NCBI GenBank assembly: GCA_020635085.1
Contig: JACKAL010000004.1
Location: 124,001-188,000, forward strand
Direction of reading: 5' to 3'
DNA from: Pseudobdellovibrionaceae bacterium
GTDB taxonomy: Bacteria; Bdellovibrionota; Bdellovibrionia; Bdellovibrionales; JAGQZY01
DNA length: 64,000 nucleotides
Shown: piece after piece, positions 35,713 through 44,451 of the stretch
Layout: every line of letters begins with the position of its first letter
How positions within the stretch are numbered: the stretch's first letter is position 1
Position numbers and translations under genes: made by a program
The notes under the pieces: model-generated
The model's input: only the letters and a program-made list of their open reading frames with translations
Databases searched by the model: none
Told to the model about the DNA's origin: nothing

Positions 35713-37350
35713 ATGCGTTTATTTTTACTTTTGGTGTTTCTCGCTTACTCGTACGCCTTTGCTCTCCCGGAAGAAACGCGCACATTAATGGTGGCAGCCC
35801 CCTCTCGCCATGGCATTGAAACTGCTCGTCAAGTCGCTACCCGTGGCGGTAATATTATGGACGTTGCCATTGCTGTGGAACTCACTTTGGCAGTCACAAG
35901 CCCTTATTTTGCGTCCCTGGGAGGTGGTGGGTTTGCCATGATACGCATGAATGGCACAAGCCATGCTCTTGATTTCCGCGAAGTGGCGCCCCTCTCCGCC
36001 CACCCCGATTTATTTAAAGAAAAACCCGCCGGAGCTTCTGTGAATGGGCCTTTTGCTGTGGCGATTCCCGGAGTACCTGCAGGATTATGGGCGCTTCACC
36101 AAAAATATGGAAAACTAAAATGGAAAGATCTTTTTATTGAGGCCATTCAGCTTGCAGAAAATGGCTTCCCGGTGAGTGGCGAGTGGGCCGATATTACCAA
36201 ACAACAATTTAAAAATTTTAATCGTGCAGGAAAACGTTATTTTGCCACTAATATGTCCTATCTCAAACCAGGGGACCTCTTAAAACAGCCCCAATTGGCT
36301 ACAGCCCTTAAAGAACTGCGTGATCAAGGACTGCAAGGTTTTTACTCTGGCACCATCAGTGAAGATATCATCGAAACTGTAAATCAAATTGGCGGCTCTC
36401 TCACCCCAGAAGATTTTAGAAATTATCATGTACGCTGGCTAAAACCTATGGAAGCAGAATTTAAAGGACATACTTTATATATGATGCCGCCCCCTTCAAG
36501 CAGTGGCATTATCACGACAGCTTTGATTCGTCTTTTAGAAAATCCCTTATTTAAAAAAGTAACTGCTTTTTCTACACAAGATTATCATCTGCTCAGTGAG
36601 ATTATGAAGATCGCTTACCGTGGACGCAGTCGTCTGGGCGATCCAGATTTTTATAAAAATCCGTCTTTTCATTTGTTATCAGACTCCTACCTAAAACCTT
36701 TGTCGCAAAAATTAAGTTTAAATAAAAGTATTTCTATCAAACCGCTCATAATAAAGAATCCTACAAAAGAAAGTTCTGAAACCACCAACTTTACGGTGAT
36801 GGATAAAAAAGGTAACACGGTGGTGATGACCATAACTCTCAATGGTCGCTATGGTTCTGGTGTCACCAGCAACAAATACGGTATTGCCCTTAACAATGAA
36901 ATGGATGATTTTACTACTGTTCCCAATGCACCAAACATGTTTGGCCTTATGCAAGGACCGGGAAATCTCGTCGCAGCTGGTAAACGCCCATTGAGCTCGA
37001 TGAGCCCTACCATCATCACAAAAAATGGAGAAACGGTCCTTGCTGCTGGTGGCGCCGGCGGCCCGCGCATTATCAGTGGTGTGTTTCAAACATGGTATCG
37101 GGTTTTAAATAACCAACTGGATATTGACCGCTCCATACAAATGCCCCGCGTGCATCACCAATTTGAACCCGACAGTGTTTATGTTGATACGTTTATGTCT
37201 GCAGATACACAGTTAGGATTAAAAAAATTGGGTCATACTGTCGAACCGTCATGGGAAGCTAAAATCAATGGTATTACCCGTGACCCCGCCACCGGAATCC
37301 TCAGCGGCGCATTTGATTCACGCGGCGAAGGCGCCGCTGGCGGCATCTAG
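35713..37350 (+). CDS. ggt: Gamma-glutamyltransferase / glutathione hydrolase
   Basis: A periplasmic enzyme that cleaves or transfers the gamma-glutamyl group of glutathione; it is made as a precursor that self-cuts into two subunits. The ATG at 35713 with AGGAG close upstream gives a signal peptide (LFLLLVFLAYSYAFA); the open frame runs 21 codons further upstream. Features are SLGGGGFAMI, the DFRE arginine loop, GVPGL-like AIPGVPAGLWAL, and the nucleophile Thr in SSETTNFTVMD, where the family has TTHYS. Also present are LNNEMDDF and RPLSSMSPTI. The 3' end overlaps the convergent transporter gene by 4 bp. Confidence 0.95.
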   Translation: MRLFLLLVFLAYSYAFALPEETRTLMVAAPSRHGIETARQVATRGGNIMDVAIAVELTLAVTSPYFASLGGGGFAMIRMNGTSHALDFREVAPLSAHPDLFKEKPAGASVNGPFAVAIPGVPAGLWALHQKYGKLKWKDLFIEAIQLAENGFPVSGEWADITKQQFKNFNRAGKRYFATNMSYLKPGDLLKQPQLATALKELRDQGLQGFYSGTISEDIIETVNQIGGSLTPEDFRNYHVRWLKPMEAEFKGHTLYMMPPPSSSGIITTALIRLLENPLFKKVTAFSTQDYHLLSEIMKIAYRGRSRLGDPDFYKNPSFHLLSDSYLKPLSQKLSLNKSISIKPLIIKNPTKESSETTNFTVMDKKGNTVVMTITLNGRYGSGVTSNKYGIALNNEMDDFTTVPNAPNMFGLMQGPGNLVAAGKRPLSSMSPTIITKNGETVLAAGGAGGPRIISGVFQTWYRVLNNQLDIDRSIQMPRVHHQFEPDSVYVDTFMSADTQLGLKKLGHTVEPSWEAKINGITRDPATGILSGAFDSRGEGAAGGI

Positions 37351-38372
37351 AGTGTGTTCGCCCCATTTTGAACAGGCTCATCTTTGTCGAGCATCTCTTC
37401 GACAGATATAATTCTTAATTTTTCGAAAGGCTTGAGACGAATCGGACAATCGTGAACGGAACACTGGTGGCAATAGTTTTGCTCACATGGATCCACGTGA
37501 AAATGGAGTTCCCCTTGTGCACCATATGAATTCAGGAGTTCATGCTCATATTTAATCGTGATCGCATGGGTTTCCTTAACATCCCAGTACTCCGGAACAA
37601 CAACGTGGGCATCAATATGATAGTAAGCTCCGGAGATAATCATGCGCACATGATGAATTTGAATAATTCCATCGGCTCTCTGTGTGTTTATAATTTGATT
37701 AAACCGCTTGATCGCCTCAGCATCTGTTTTATCTAACAAACCACCAATAGCGCCCTTCATCACCTTAAAGCCGGTGTACAACAAATAAAGTCCTACAGCT
37801 GCAGCAGCGATGGTATCGAAAATAACCAGGCGAGTGAACATCACTAAACTGAGTCCAAGAATCGAACCCAAGCTTGTGACAAGATCCGAGAGCAAATGTA
37901 CACCACTCGCAACAAGCGCAGATGAATGTAAATGTTTACCACGTACAATGAGAATCCAACCCATTAAACCATTTAAAATAGCGGCACCAAAAGTGATATA
38001 GAGGCCGAGTCCAAGATCATCTAGATGATGGGGCTTAAAAAAGGAGAGAAAAGATTCAATCAAAATAAACACGGCAGCGGCCGATACGAGTCCGCCTTCG
38101 AATGTTGCGGAAAGAAGCTCTGCTTTGCCATGTCCATAGGGATGCTGTTCATCGGCAGGTCGTGCCGACCAGCGTACCACCCACAATGCCACAATCGACG
38201 CTAAAATATTAACAATGGTTTCGAGTGCATCCGAAAGGACTGCATGGGACATGGTTAAGTAATAGGCCCAGTATTTTAAGCCAAACAGCACCACACTTAA
38301 TGCAAACGATGTTTGCGCCAAAAGAATGCGCGATTTTTCGTTAGAGTTTACGTCCATATGTCCTTGAGCCAT
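37347..38372 (-). CDS. Cation diffusion facilitator (zinc/iron/manganese efflux)
   Basis: A 341-residue inner-membrane CDF transporter that exports divalent metal by proton exchange. Six membrane segments are visible. Metal-site residues lie in SHAVLSDALETIVN and ASGVHLLSDLVTS, where the HxxxD pairs are present, and the HPYGHGK loop is conserved. The cytosolic domain ends in an extra Cys/His-rich tail with HFHVDPCEQNYCHQCSVHDC, which is longer than usual and may bind metal. ATG 38372 overlaps the preceding esterase gene; ATG 38357 with AAGGA before it is equally plausible. The two genes are co-transcribed. Confidence 0.92.
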   Translation of the reverse strand: MAQGHMDVNSNEKSRILLAQTSFALSVVLFGLKYWAYYLTMSHAVLSDALETIVNILASIVALWVVRWSARPADEQHPYGHGKAELLSATFEGGLVSAAAVFILIESFLSFFKPHHLDDLGLGLYITFGAAILNGLMGWILIVRGKHLHSSALVASGVHLLSDLVTSLGSILGLSLVMFTRLVIFDTIAAAAVGLYLLYTGFKVMKGAIGGLLDKTDAEAIKRFNQIINTQRADGIIQIHHVRMIISGAYYHIDAHVVVPEYWDVKETHAITIKYEHELLNSYGAQGELHFHVDPCEQNYCHQCSVHDCPIRLKPFEKLRIISVEEMLDKDEPVQNGANTL

Positions 38373-39364
38373 TTCAACGCCTCGATTTTTCGATAAGATG
38401 TTTTAAAATGTCCACCCTCAAACTCATTGTAATGATGCGGTACTTTGTTCTTACGTAACACATCTTCGATACGACGAGCACCAAAATACAAACAATACTC
38501 ATCATAGCGACCCACTTCTAAATAAATATACGCCTTTTTTAAAAATGCTTTTCGCTCTTCTAAAAAATAAACTGGATCCTTTTTTTGCCACTGAGTAAAC
38601 ACCTTCGCCTCAATCGCACCGATATCCAAATCGATCGGATAATCCAACACACCTTTTTTGATATCGCTATAGCACAAGGTCATGGCAACCGCGTTCATAG
38701 TTGGAAAAAAAACGCGAGATCCGCGAAATTTATCGTCTTGTAATTTTTCGCGTAAATCTTTTACACTCTTAATAGTTTTGAGCTGCTCGCTCACTTTATA
38801 GAAATCAGGCAAAAGAGAGATTTCGAAACCGCTATCGGGGGCAATCGCAACCGCTGTACCAAAAGCGCTATTTTTTTGCGAAATATGCTCCAAAGCACCA
38901 TACCCGCCACTGGAAGAGCCCATCACACAACGATACTTGTTTTCTTTTGTGATTTTCCAAAACTCTTCGACGGCTTCAAGCACATCGTTTTGAACATAAT
39001 CGCCGTAGCGCCCACATCCAGAACTATTAATAAACTGAGAGCCTCCAAAGGCGGTCATGGCGTCGACAAAAACATGGATCGCAAGCGGAATGGTCCTCGT
39101 TGCTGTTTCCTGATTGATCAGATCAGGCAGATTGTCCTCTAAGGTTTTGCTATTAAATGCCTGGTATCCGGTAGAAAAATAACCCGACAAATGAAACACC
39201 ACAGGATACGTCCCCAATTTTTTGGGCGCCAGTACATAGTTAGAACGCACAAACGAATCGCCTAAAGGATTGTTTTTTAAGGCTTTACTTACAACTCGAA
39301 GATTAAAGACATCAAAATCGGAAGATTCAAAGGGGATCGCTAACGGCAGACATTCTGTTTTCAT
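38348..39364 (-). CDS. Alpha/beta hydrolase, esterase-D-like
   Basis: A 338-residue cytosolic serine hydrolase. The nucleophile elbow is GSSSGGYG. Other recognisable parts are YPVVFHLSGYFSTG at the start of the fold and a late EVGRYDEYCLY with a possible catalytic Asp. The final HYNEFEGGHF carries the His. The pattern is that of the putative-esterase/EstD group. Substrate unknown. The 3' end overlaps the downstream CDF transporter gene by 25 bp. Confidence 0.85.
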   Translation of the reverse strand: MKTECLPLAIPFESSDFDVFNLRVVSKALKNNPLGDSFVRSNYVLAPKKLGTYPVVFHLSGYFSTGYQAFNSKTLEDNLPDLINQETATRTIPLAIHVFVDAMTAFGGSQFINSSGCGRYGDYVQNDVLEAVEEFWKITKENKYRCVMGSSSGGYGALEHISQKNSAFGTAVAIAPDSGFEISLLPDFYKVSEQLKTIKSVKDLREKLQDDKFRGSRVFFPTMNAVAMTLCYSDIKKGVLDYPIDLDIGAIEAKVFTQWQKKDPVYFLEERKAFLKKAYIYLEVGRYDEYCLYFGARRIEDVLRKNKVPHHYNEFEGGHFKTSYRKIEALKWLKDIWT

Positions 39365-39470
39365 GGGAAAGAGGATAGCATAACCACAAGAGGGGAATCT
39401 CCTAACGCTAGCTTTTTAACTTTTTGCGTCAAAACTGGGAAAAATAGTATGCTCAGAGTATAAGCAGATT

Positions 39471-40409
39471 ATGAGTCAAGTTTTAGAGCTGAGCCTAGCA
39501 GCCTATACCCAAGGCAACGAAAGCGAAAAACAAAAATTTATTGCGGATCTTTATCGCGGCCTTAAAGATTTGGGCTTTATCGTCCTTGTCGATCACCCTA
39601 TTTCGGAGGATCTTCTAAAAAAGGCATATGCATTAAGCGAAGAGTTTTTTAATTTACCCGCCGACATAAAAAAGAAATACAGCTTGTTTGATAATGGGTT
39701 TCAGCGCGGCTACACACCTTTTGGAACAGAGCACGCCAAAGATAGTCCCGTGGCTGACCTTAAAGAATTCTGGCATGTGGGACGTAATCTTCCCGCTGAT
39801 CATCAATACGAAAATCTTTATCCTAAAAATATTTGGCCTGTGGAAATTCCTGAATTGGGCCCGACGTTTTCTAAAATCTATCAAGCTTTAGAAATGTGTG
39901 GCGACATCATGCTCGAAGCACTCACTTTACCTTTAGAACTTGATAAAAATTATTTTAAAAAAATGACCAAAGATGGAAACTCCATCTTACGTTTACTCCA
40001 CTACCCCCCACTCCCTGCCGATCGCGACCCGCGCTCCATTCGCGCCGCCGCTCATGAAGATATCAACCTCATCACATTGCTCGTGTCCGCTTCGGCTTCA
40101 GGATTAGAGCTAAAAGACCGCAATGGTCAGTGGTTACCGGTGATCTCTTCTCCCAATGCGATCATTGTGGACTCTGGCGATATGCTTGCGCGCATTACTA
40201 ACGAAGTGATCCCCTCCACCACTCACCGCGTGGTGAATCCACCGGATGCAAAAACCAGTCGTTACTCGATGCCGTTTTTTATGCACCCCAATCCAGAAGC
40301 CATGCTTACGTGCTTACCTTCTTGCAAAAGCGGCGGAGCAAAATATCCCGACATTCTTGCCGAAGATTTTCTTAAACAGCGTTTACGTGAAATTGGGTTG
40401 TTGAAATAA
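39471..40409 (+). CDS. 2-oxoglutarate/Fe(II)-dependent oxygenase (IPNS-like)
   Basis: A 312-residue cytosolic dioxygenase of the isopenicillin-N-synthase-like group. The iron ligands are in AAHEDINLITLL (His-x-Asp) and TTHRVVNPP (distal His). The 2-oxoglutarate-binding pair is in SRYSMPFF (Arg-x-Ser). The N-terminal DIOX_N region (GFIVLVDHPI, YALSEEFFNLPADIKKKY) is complete. It is typical of bacterial small-molecule hydroxylases; substrate not known. It stands alone. Confidence 0.92.
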   Translation: MSQVLELSLAAYTQGNESEKQKFIADLYRGLKDLGFIVLVDHPISEDLLKKAYALSEEFFNLPADIKKKYSLFDNGFQRGYTPFGTEHAKDSPVADLKEFWHVGRNLPADHQYENLYPKNIWPVEIPELGPTFSKIYQALEMCGDIMLEALTLPLELDKNYFKKMTKDGNSILRLLHYPPLPADRDPRSIRAAAHEDINLITLLVSASASGLELKDRNGQWLPVISSPNAIIVDSGDMLARITNEVIPSTTHRVVNPPDAKTSRYSMPFFMHPNPEAMLTCLPSCKSGGAKYPDILAEDFLKQRLREIGLLK

Positions 40410-40502
40410 CAAGTACGCTCTTCTCTTACTTAAATAAAGAACGTCTTGGCTGAGGAAGCTTAATATATAGTTCGGTGAACACCCGATCGTGATTGTAGCG
40501 AC

Positions 40503-40541
40503 CGAAAAATACGAAGCCTGCGTTTTTGGGTGCAGGCTTCG
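40503..40541 (-). terminator. Terminator for the exported EEP gene
   Basis: CGAAGCCTGC (40512-40521) and GCAGGCTTCG (40532-40541) form a perfect 10-bp stem. On the minus strand the stem is followed by TATTTTT, so it should end the transcript of the EEP gene whose stop is at 40582. Confidence 0.75.
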
Positions 40542-40581
40542 GTCATTTCACAAGGGGAATTTATACATTACTGTATGTGAA

Positions 40582-42081
40582 CTAATCTATGTGCAATTGT
40601 AATACAATTGGTTGATGGTCAGAAGCTTTTGTTCTGCTTAACTTGGTTTGCTCTAAAATAGATATCCCTCTCGAATAGACATGATCTAATGATAATAAGC
40701 TTTGATTGGCCGATGAGATTTTCTTTAGACCATTCTTCAAAATAGCTTCATTGAGAATAGCTTTCCGAGAAGAGCTCCATGTATTGAAGTCTCCACCAAC
40801 TATAATTGGTCCTCTATAATTTTCGATATATCCGGAGATTTGTCGAATATGCTTTCGAAAAGATTCATCTGTGGTAAAATTAATAGCGTGAACATTAATC
40901 ACTCGGACAGGTCCTTTTACTGACGGAATGTCTGTTACCAAAATAGATTTCGGTGAGTTTATTATTGGTTCTCTCGTGGGAGATCTCAGAGCCATTTCAT
41001 TCAGGGGTTTTACTTTGCTTCCCGTTGCAACGCCTGTATATTGATTGTGGCGAACATATCCCTCTGCTGTAGACCAGCCCAAATCAGGATTTCCTCTTAT
41101 GATTTGTTGCTGTAAATTAGTATTCCCTGTCATTTCTTGAAAAAGTACTACATCACTTTTTCCAATAATATTACCAACCTCACTAGGAAAAACTGTTTTT
41201 TTCCCTTTATATATATTCCATACGGCCAACTCAAAATTTTCAGGCAAAGCAACAGCTCTTCGATTATTACCAAACGCATGGTACGCTGCTACCTCAGGAA
41301 GTTCCCCAACTCTTAAACTCTTTATTTGGATAGAACTATTCACTAGTTTACTCAATTTAGGTGTTTTTGATATCATTCCAGCGGCTATCGTTGGATCAAT
41401 TATTTGCGCCAAGTAGTAGCAAAATAACTCTTGTGCTGCCTCTGGTTTTAGGCAAGCCCACTTCTGCTTTTCACTGGAGATTAGACCTTTTAAAATCAGC
41501 CAAAATGAAGTGTTTTCTTGCTTTTGATCTAAATTGACAGGCTTATTTTCGAGCCATCTACGGTTCAAAACTTCTAATCTTAGTCTCTCGTTTTGCATTC
41601 CTGTGGAGTTTATACGAGATTTTGCATTTCCATACAATATATCAAGGTCAGTAAAACTCAGATTAAGAGATAATTTTTTATTCATCTCATCACTTGGAGT
41701 GCGTCCATAAGCTTCATAATAAAGTTGCTGCTTACAAAGATGTAGTTTGTTGCAGTTGTCTAAAAACGACTTAGTTTGTTCGAATGAAGTTTTGGTCATG
41801 TATATGTAAGGATTTATTAAGAGTTCTCTAATGGTATCTTTCCATGCAGAAAAAGCCCCATCCATACATTTACGAGCTCGCTCTTGTAATGGCATCGATA
41901 GATAATTGTCACTTTCATTTAAAGTTAAATCATCTTTAAGGTCAGGTCTCTGCAGTAATAACTGATGGCATGTCGGTAGTGAAAAATTATCAATATTTTG
42001 TTCATTAGCAACAACCTCGTTTGCCAAAGCAATCGGGCGCAAACAGATGTATACTACAATGCAAATATATAACCTACACAT
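40582..42081 (-). CDS. Exported endonuclease/exonuclease/phosphatase-family protein
   Basis: A 499-residue secreted protein (signal YICIVVYICLRPIALA). The first 230 or so residues are helical with several Cys and match nothing known to me. The C-terminal EEP domain is intact: AVWNIYKGKK (Asn), VVLFQEMTGN (catalytic Glu), VHAINF, GGDFNTWSSSRK (Asp-x-Asn) and ASDHQPIVLQL (Asp-His). This fold hydrolyses phosphodiester bonds in DNA, RNA or lipids. No ribosome site is clear. It is the left-most gene of the accessory patch. Confidence 0.82.
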   Translation of the reverse strand: MCRLYICIVVYICLRPIALANEVVANEQNIDNFSLPTCHQLLLQRPDLKDDLTLNESDNYLSMPLQERARKCMDGAFSAWKDTIRELLINPYIYMTKTSFEQTKSFLDNCNKLHLCKQQLYYEAYGRTPSDEMNKKLSLNLSFTDLDILYGNAKSRINSTGMQNERLRLEVLNRRWLENKPVNLDQKQENTSFWLILKGLISSEKQKWACLKPEAAQELFCYYLAQIIDPTIAAGMISKTPKLSKLVNSSIQIKSLRVGELPEVAAYHAFGNNRRAVALPENFELAVWNIYKGKKTVFPSEVGNIIGKSDVVLFQEMTGNTNLQQQIIRGNPDLGWSTAEGYVRHNQYTGVATGSKVKPLNEMALRSPTREPIINSPKSILVTDIPSVKGPVRVINVHAINFTTDESFRKHIRQISGYIENYRGPIIVGGDFNTWSSSRKAILNEAILKNGLKKISSANQSLLSLDHVYSRGISILEQTKLSRTKASDHQPIVLQLHID

Positions 42082-42167
42082 AGGTAGTTTTCGGTTTTTA
42101 AAATATTTAACTGAACTAAGCGGAGGGCTAATCTAGTCCAGTTCATGACAACTTAAGTGAACAAAGC

Positions 42168-42189
42168 CCAATAAATCCTTGTCAGTACG
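42168..42189. repeat. Short dispersed repeat, copy 1
   Basis: CCAATAAATCCTT followed by TCAGTACG after one base. The same two blocks recur in the same orientation at 43074-43100 with a longer spacer, on the other side of the Cys-rich lipoprotein gene. It lies in the 378-bp gap 42082-42459, which otherwise holds only the proC and lipB fragments and no gene. Confidence 0.4.
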
Positions 42190-42294
42190 CGTATATTAAT
42201 ACGTTATATTCAAAAACAGCACAAAACACTAGCCTTGCCACAAGCCTGCACTCGGCACACTCCATCTCTCCTTAAGCCCGACCCTCTTTACAAG

Positions 42295-42371
42295 CTATGA
42301 TTTGCCGATTTGCCGGTACCTTTGCGCTGCCTTACTAAAGCTCATGTGCATAAGCCCCTCAATCTCGAGTC
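42295..42371 (-). pseudogene. Displaced, diverged 3' end of proC
   Basis: On the minus strand this segment reads in frame LEIEGLMHMSFSKAAQRY and then RQIGKS-stop. The genuine proC 42 kb-to-46 kb away ends LEIEGLMRMSFSKAAQRY and then RELGRS-stop. At DNA level 42313-42369 matches 46601-46657 with two mismatches over 57 bp, in the same orientation. The protein differences are conservative, so this looks like the end of another proC allele rather than random decay. It has no start and only about 25 matching codons. Confidence 0.7.
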
Positions 42372-42400
42372 CCACAAGTAAGTCACTCCGTACTGTTACC
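42366..42400. repeat. Sequence shared with the 3' end of lipB
   Basis: CGAGTCCCACAAGTAAGT (42366-42383) is identical to 58919-58936 inside the lipB 3' end. After a 4-base insertion the match continues with CCGTAC-x-GTTA. It directly abuts the proC fragment, so the junction joins pieces related to two different gene ends. A further related 15-mer lies at 58858-58872. Confidence 0.6.
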
Positions 42401-42459
42401 AATATCTAAACAACCAAAACTTTGGTGCGTGATTTTGTGTCCTGATTTTAAGATTTTGA

Positions 42460-42963
42460 TCAGAACGACTTATTTCTTTTTTTATGCTTCTCAATTTCTG
42501 GAATCATATCTTCAGCCAGTGCGCCATCCAGAATTGCATAAAATTTATCTGACAAAAATAAATCGACAGCCATTTTGAATTTTAGTTTCGAGAGTAAATG
42601 AGAGGCTCTTTCCGTAATCTTAGGGTAACCTGATTTGTCTATTTCGTCGCAACTATAAGAAATTGGCATTTTAAACGGAGTTCTATCACAAGTATTTGTG
42701 CACTCAACCGTCTTAGGTAAGGCATTCGAGAAAGCTGAGACAAACCCAGCACAGTCATACTCCGTTTTTTTGTTATTGCATCTGACGTACTCTTTGAAAA
42801 GGTAGTCACATACTTTTTGATCATATGTTCCGCATTTATTCTCGCATAGAACGTTGCTAGAAGTTCCCATAGGAGTAGTTTCTGGCACAGAAGTTTTTGT
42901 CTCTTCCTTTTTTGTACATGAAGTAAGCGCAATACAAAGAATAAAAAATACGTATTTGTTCAT
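42460..42963 (-). CDS. Cys-rich small lipoprotein, unknown function
   Basis: A 167-residue lipoprotein from the ATG at 42963; the frame is open upstream, but only this start gives a signal peptide (YVFFILCIALTSC) with a lipobox. The mature protein has eight or more Cys in the first 110 residues (VLCENKCGTYDQKVCDYLF, YVRCNN, YDCAGF, VECTNTCDRT, SYSCDE), which suggests several disulfides. The C-terminus is helical and Lys-rich. No family was recognised. It lies inside the patch between the two copies of a short repeat. Confidence 0.65.
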   Translation of the reverse strand: MNKYVFFILCIALTSCTKKEETKTSVPETTPMGTSSNVLCENKCGTYDQKVCDYLFKEYVRCNNKKTEYDCAGFVSAFSNALPKTVECTNTCDRTPFKMPISYSCDEIDKSGYPKITERASHLLSKLKFKMAVDLFLSDKFYAILDGALAEDMIPEIEKHKKRNKSF

Positions 42964-43034
42964 ACTTATTTGCATCGCCAAAATTATATATGCATTGGAG
43001 TTAGATTTCCATCTTTTTATAACGCACAGTTGGA

Positions 43035-43208
43035 GTGAAGCACATTCGTACACACGACTTGTGCGTGTTAAATCCAATAAATCCTTATGATCTCAGTACG
43101 GTGTCTAATCGTTATTTCGACTACGCGCATTTTGAGTTAAAATATGTGGCCTTTTATGACAAGCCTCCGCCAGAAAAACTGGACACAAAAGAAAAGATTT
43201 TGATTTGA
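43035..43208 (+). pseudogene. Possible gene remnant (57 codons)
   Basis: An open frame from a GTG at 43035 to TGA at 43208. It reads HIRTHDLCVLNPINPYDL and ends FELKYVAFYDKPPPEKL then DTKEKILI. Composition looks coding, but no clear start or family is seen, and a short repeat (43074-43100) overlaps it. It may be the tail of a lost gene. Confidence 0.3.
43074..43100. repeat. Short dispersed repeat, copy 2
   Basis: CCAATAAATCCTT, then six bases, then TCAGTACG; the partner of the copy at 42168-42189. The two copies bracket the Cys-rich lipoprotein gene and the proC/lipB fragments. Confidence 0.4.
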
Positions 43209-43295
43209 TAGACAATCCTCATTTAAAAGACTTCGTACAGTGCTCAGAGAAAGATCGGTATAGGATTTACAGGTAATAAACTTTAAGACGAACAC

Positions 43296-44270
43296 CTATC
43301 GTTTTTTAGCTAACATGCTGTACTTCACAAATTGATCCTGTTTGCCCATTGCCTTGTACTGATCTGCTAAAAGTTTACATGCTTCTTGATTTTTAAACCT
43401 TTCACAATAATCTGTTAGTAGTTCTTGTTTTGCATAAAAATCCCAATCCAGACGATTCGTTATTTTTTTATCTTCAAAAATATTTTTTATGCGAGCGAAT
43501 GACATCCTCAATGAAACTAATTCAGTGGTAAGACCGTAGAGCAGACTCGATTCATTAGTATTTTGAGAGATAGAAATAAGATTGGATTTTTTAATATCAC
43601 CGTATATTGAAAAACTCAAATTTTGGCTTGAGTTTTGATCTGGAGGCAACGGATCACCTAATGAAAAATAAAATGTTAAGTCCAATATTTTATGAGAATT
43701 AAGTGGCTGCAATAAAAGAGGTTGAGCAAGGGCCCTCGTCAAGCATATAACAACCCACCCCAGTAAATATCTATTTCCAATTGCATCTTCGTCCATTATA
43801 CGAACTAATTGACCATATCTACTTACACGCACTTTGAGATTAACTTTTCCTTCGATTCGAGACCTAAAGTGCTCCGCCCTATAATCAATTTGTGCCCTAA
43901 TTTTTGACCATAACTGAGAGTAAATCTTGCTTTGTAAATCGAGATCGCCAATGGTGCCGGAATCATCTTGAGTTCCCAGATCTAAATCGGATTCTACAGT
44001 ATTTTTTTCTGCAAATTTTGTGACTGAAAAACGAAGCGCCTTTTGTAACTGATCATCAAGATTTTGTGCTTGACGTTTATTGTAGTTTTTTAATTTTTGT
44101 TTACGAAGTGGTCTTGAATCATTTGGTTTATTTAATTCTGCACCTCTAAATTCTAACCAAAAATCTTTCGTCGGCAATACCACATCGCCGTAGTCTACTA
44201 CGATACAGTATATGACAATACTATGTAATACCGCTGAAGTCAGAACGCATTGATAACTGAATTTTGTCAT
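43296..44270 (-). CDS. TonB-like periplasm-spanning protein
   Basis: A 324-residue protein with one N-terminal membrane segment (QCVLTSAVLHSIVIYCIVVD), a basic linker (RPLRKQKLKNYNKRQ) and a region like a TonB C-terminal domain. That region has YSQLWSKIRAQIDYRAEHF, then GKVNLKVRVSRYGQLVRIMD. After it comes a helical tail of about 110 residues. There is no Pro-rich TonB linker, so it may be a TolA/TonB relative with another partner. ExbB-ExbD genes at 57.6-58.7 kb could supply energy, which is inference. Confidence 0.55.
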   Translation of the reverse strand: MTKFSYQCVLTSAVLHSIVIYCIVVDYGDVVLPTKDFWLEFRGAELNKPNDSRPLRKQKLKNYNKRQAQNLDDQLQKALRFSVTKFAEKNTVESDLDLGTQDDSGTIGDLDLQSKIYSQLWSKIRAQIDYRAEHFRSRIEGKVNLKVRVSRYGQLVRIMDEDAIGNRYLLGWVVICLTRALAQPLLLQPLNSHKILDLTFYFSLGDPLPPDQNSSQNLSFSIYGDIKKSNLISISQNTNESSLLYGLTTELVSLRMSFARIKNIFEDKKITNRLDWDFYAKQELLTDYCERFKNQEACKLLADQYKAMGKQDQFVKYSMLAKKR

Positions 44271-44325
44271 ACCTCTAGTGACAATTTAAAGACACATGTG
44301 TATTTGGTAAATTCAAAGGACGTAG

Positions 44326-44451
44326 ATTATCCAACAGTTCAGTTTAAAAGATGCTCGTCTTTTTACTGATTCTATTGAGCAATTAGGATACTCAGAAAAA
44401 ACAAAACGATTGCTGTTTATTTGTCAGTATATTTTAAATAAAACTTATTAA
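44326..44451 (+). pseudogene. Possible 3' remnant of a gene (41 codons)
   Basis: An open frame without start codon, from the codon after a stop at 44323-44325 to TAA at 44449-44451. It encodes SLKDARLFTDSIEQLGYSEK and TKRLLFICQYILNKTY. Its composition is that of a protein end. It abuts the stop codon of the lectin/GH26 gene on the other strand and may be the tail of a gene truncated when the patch formed. Confidence 0.3.
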
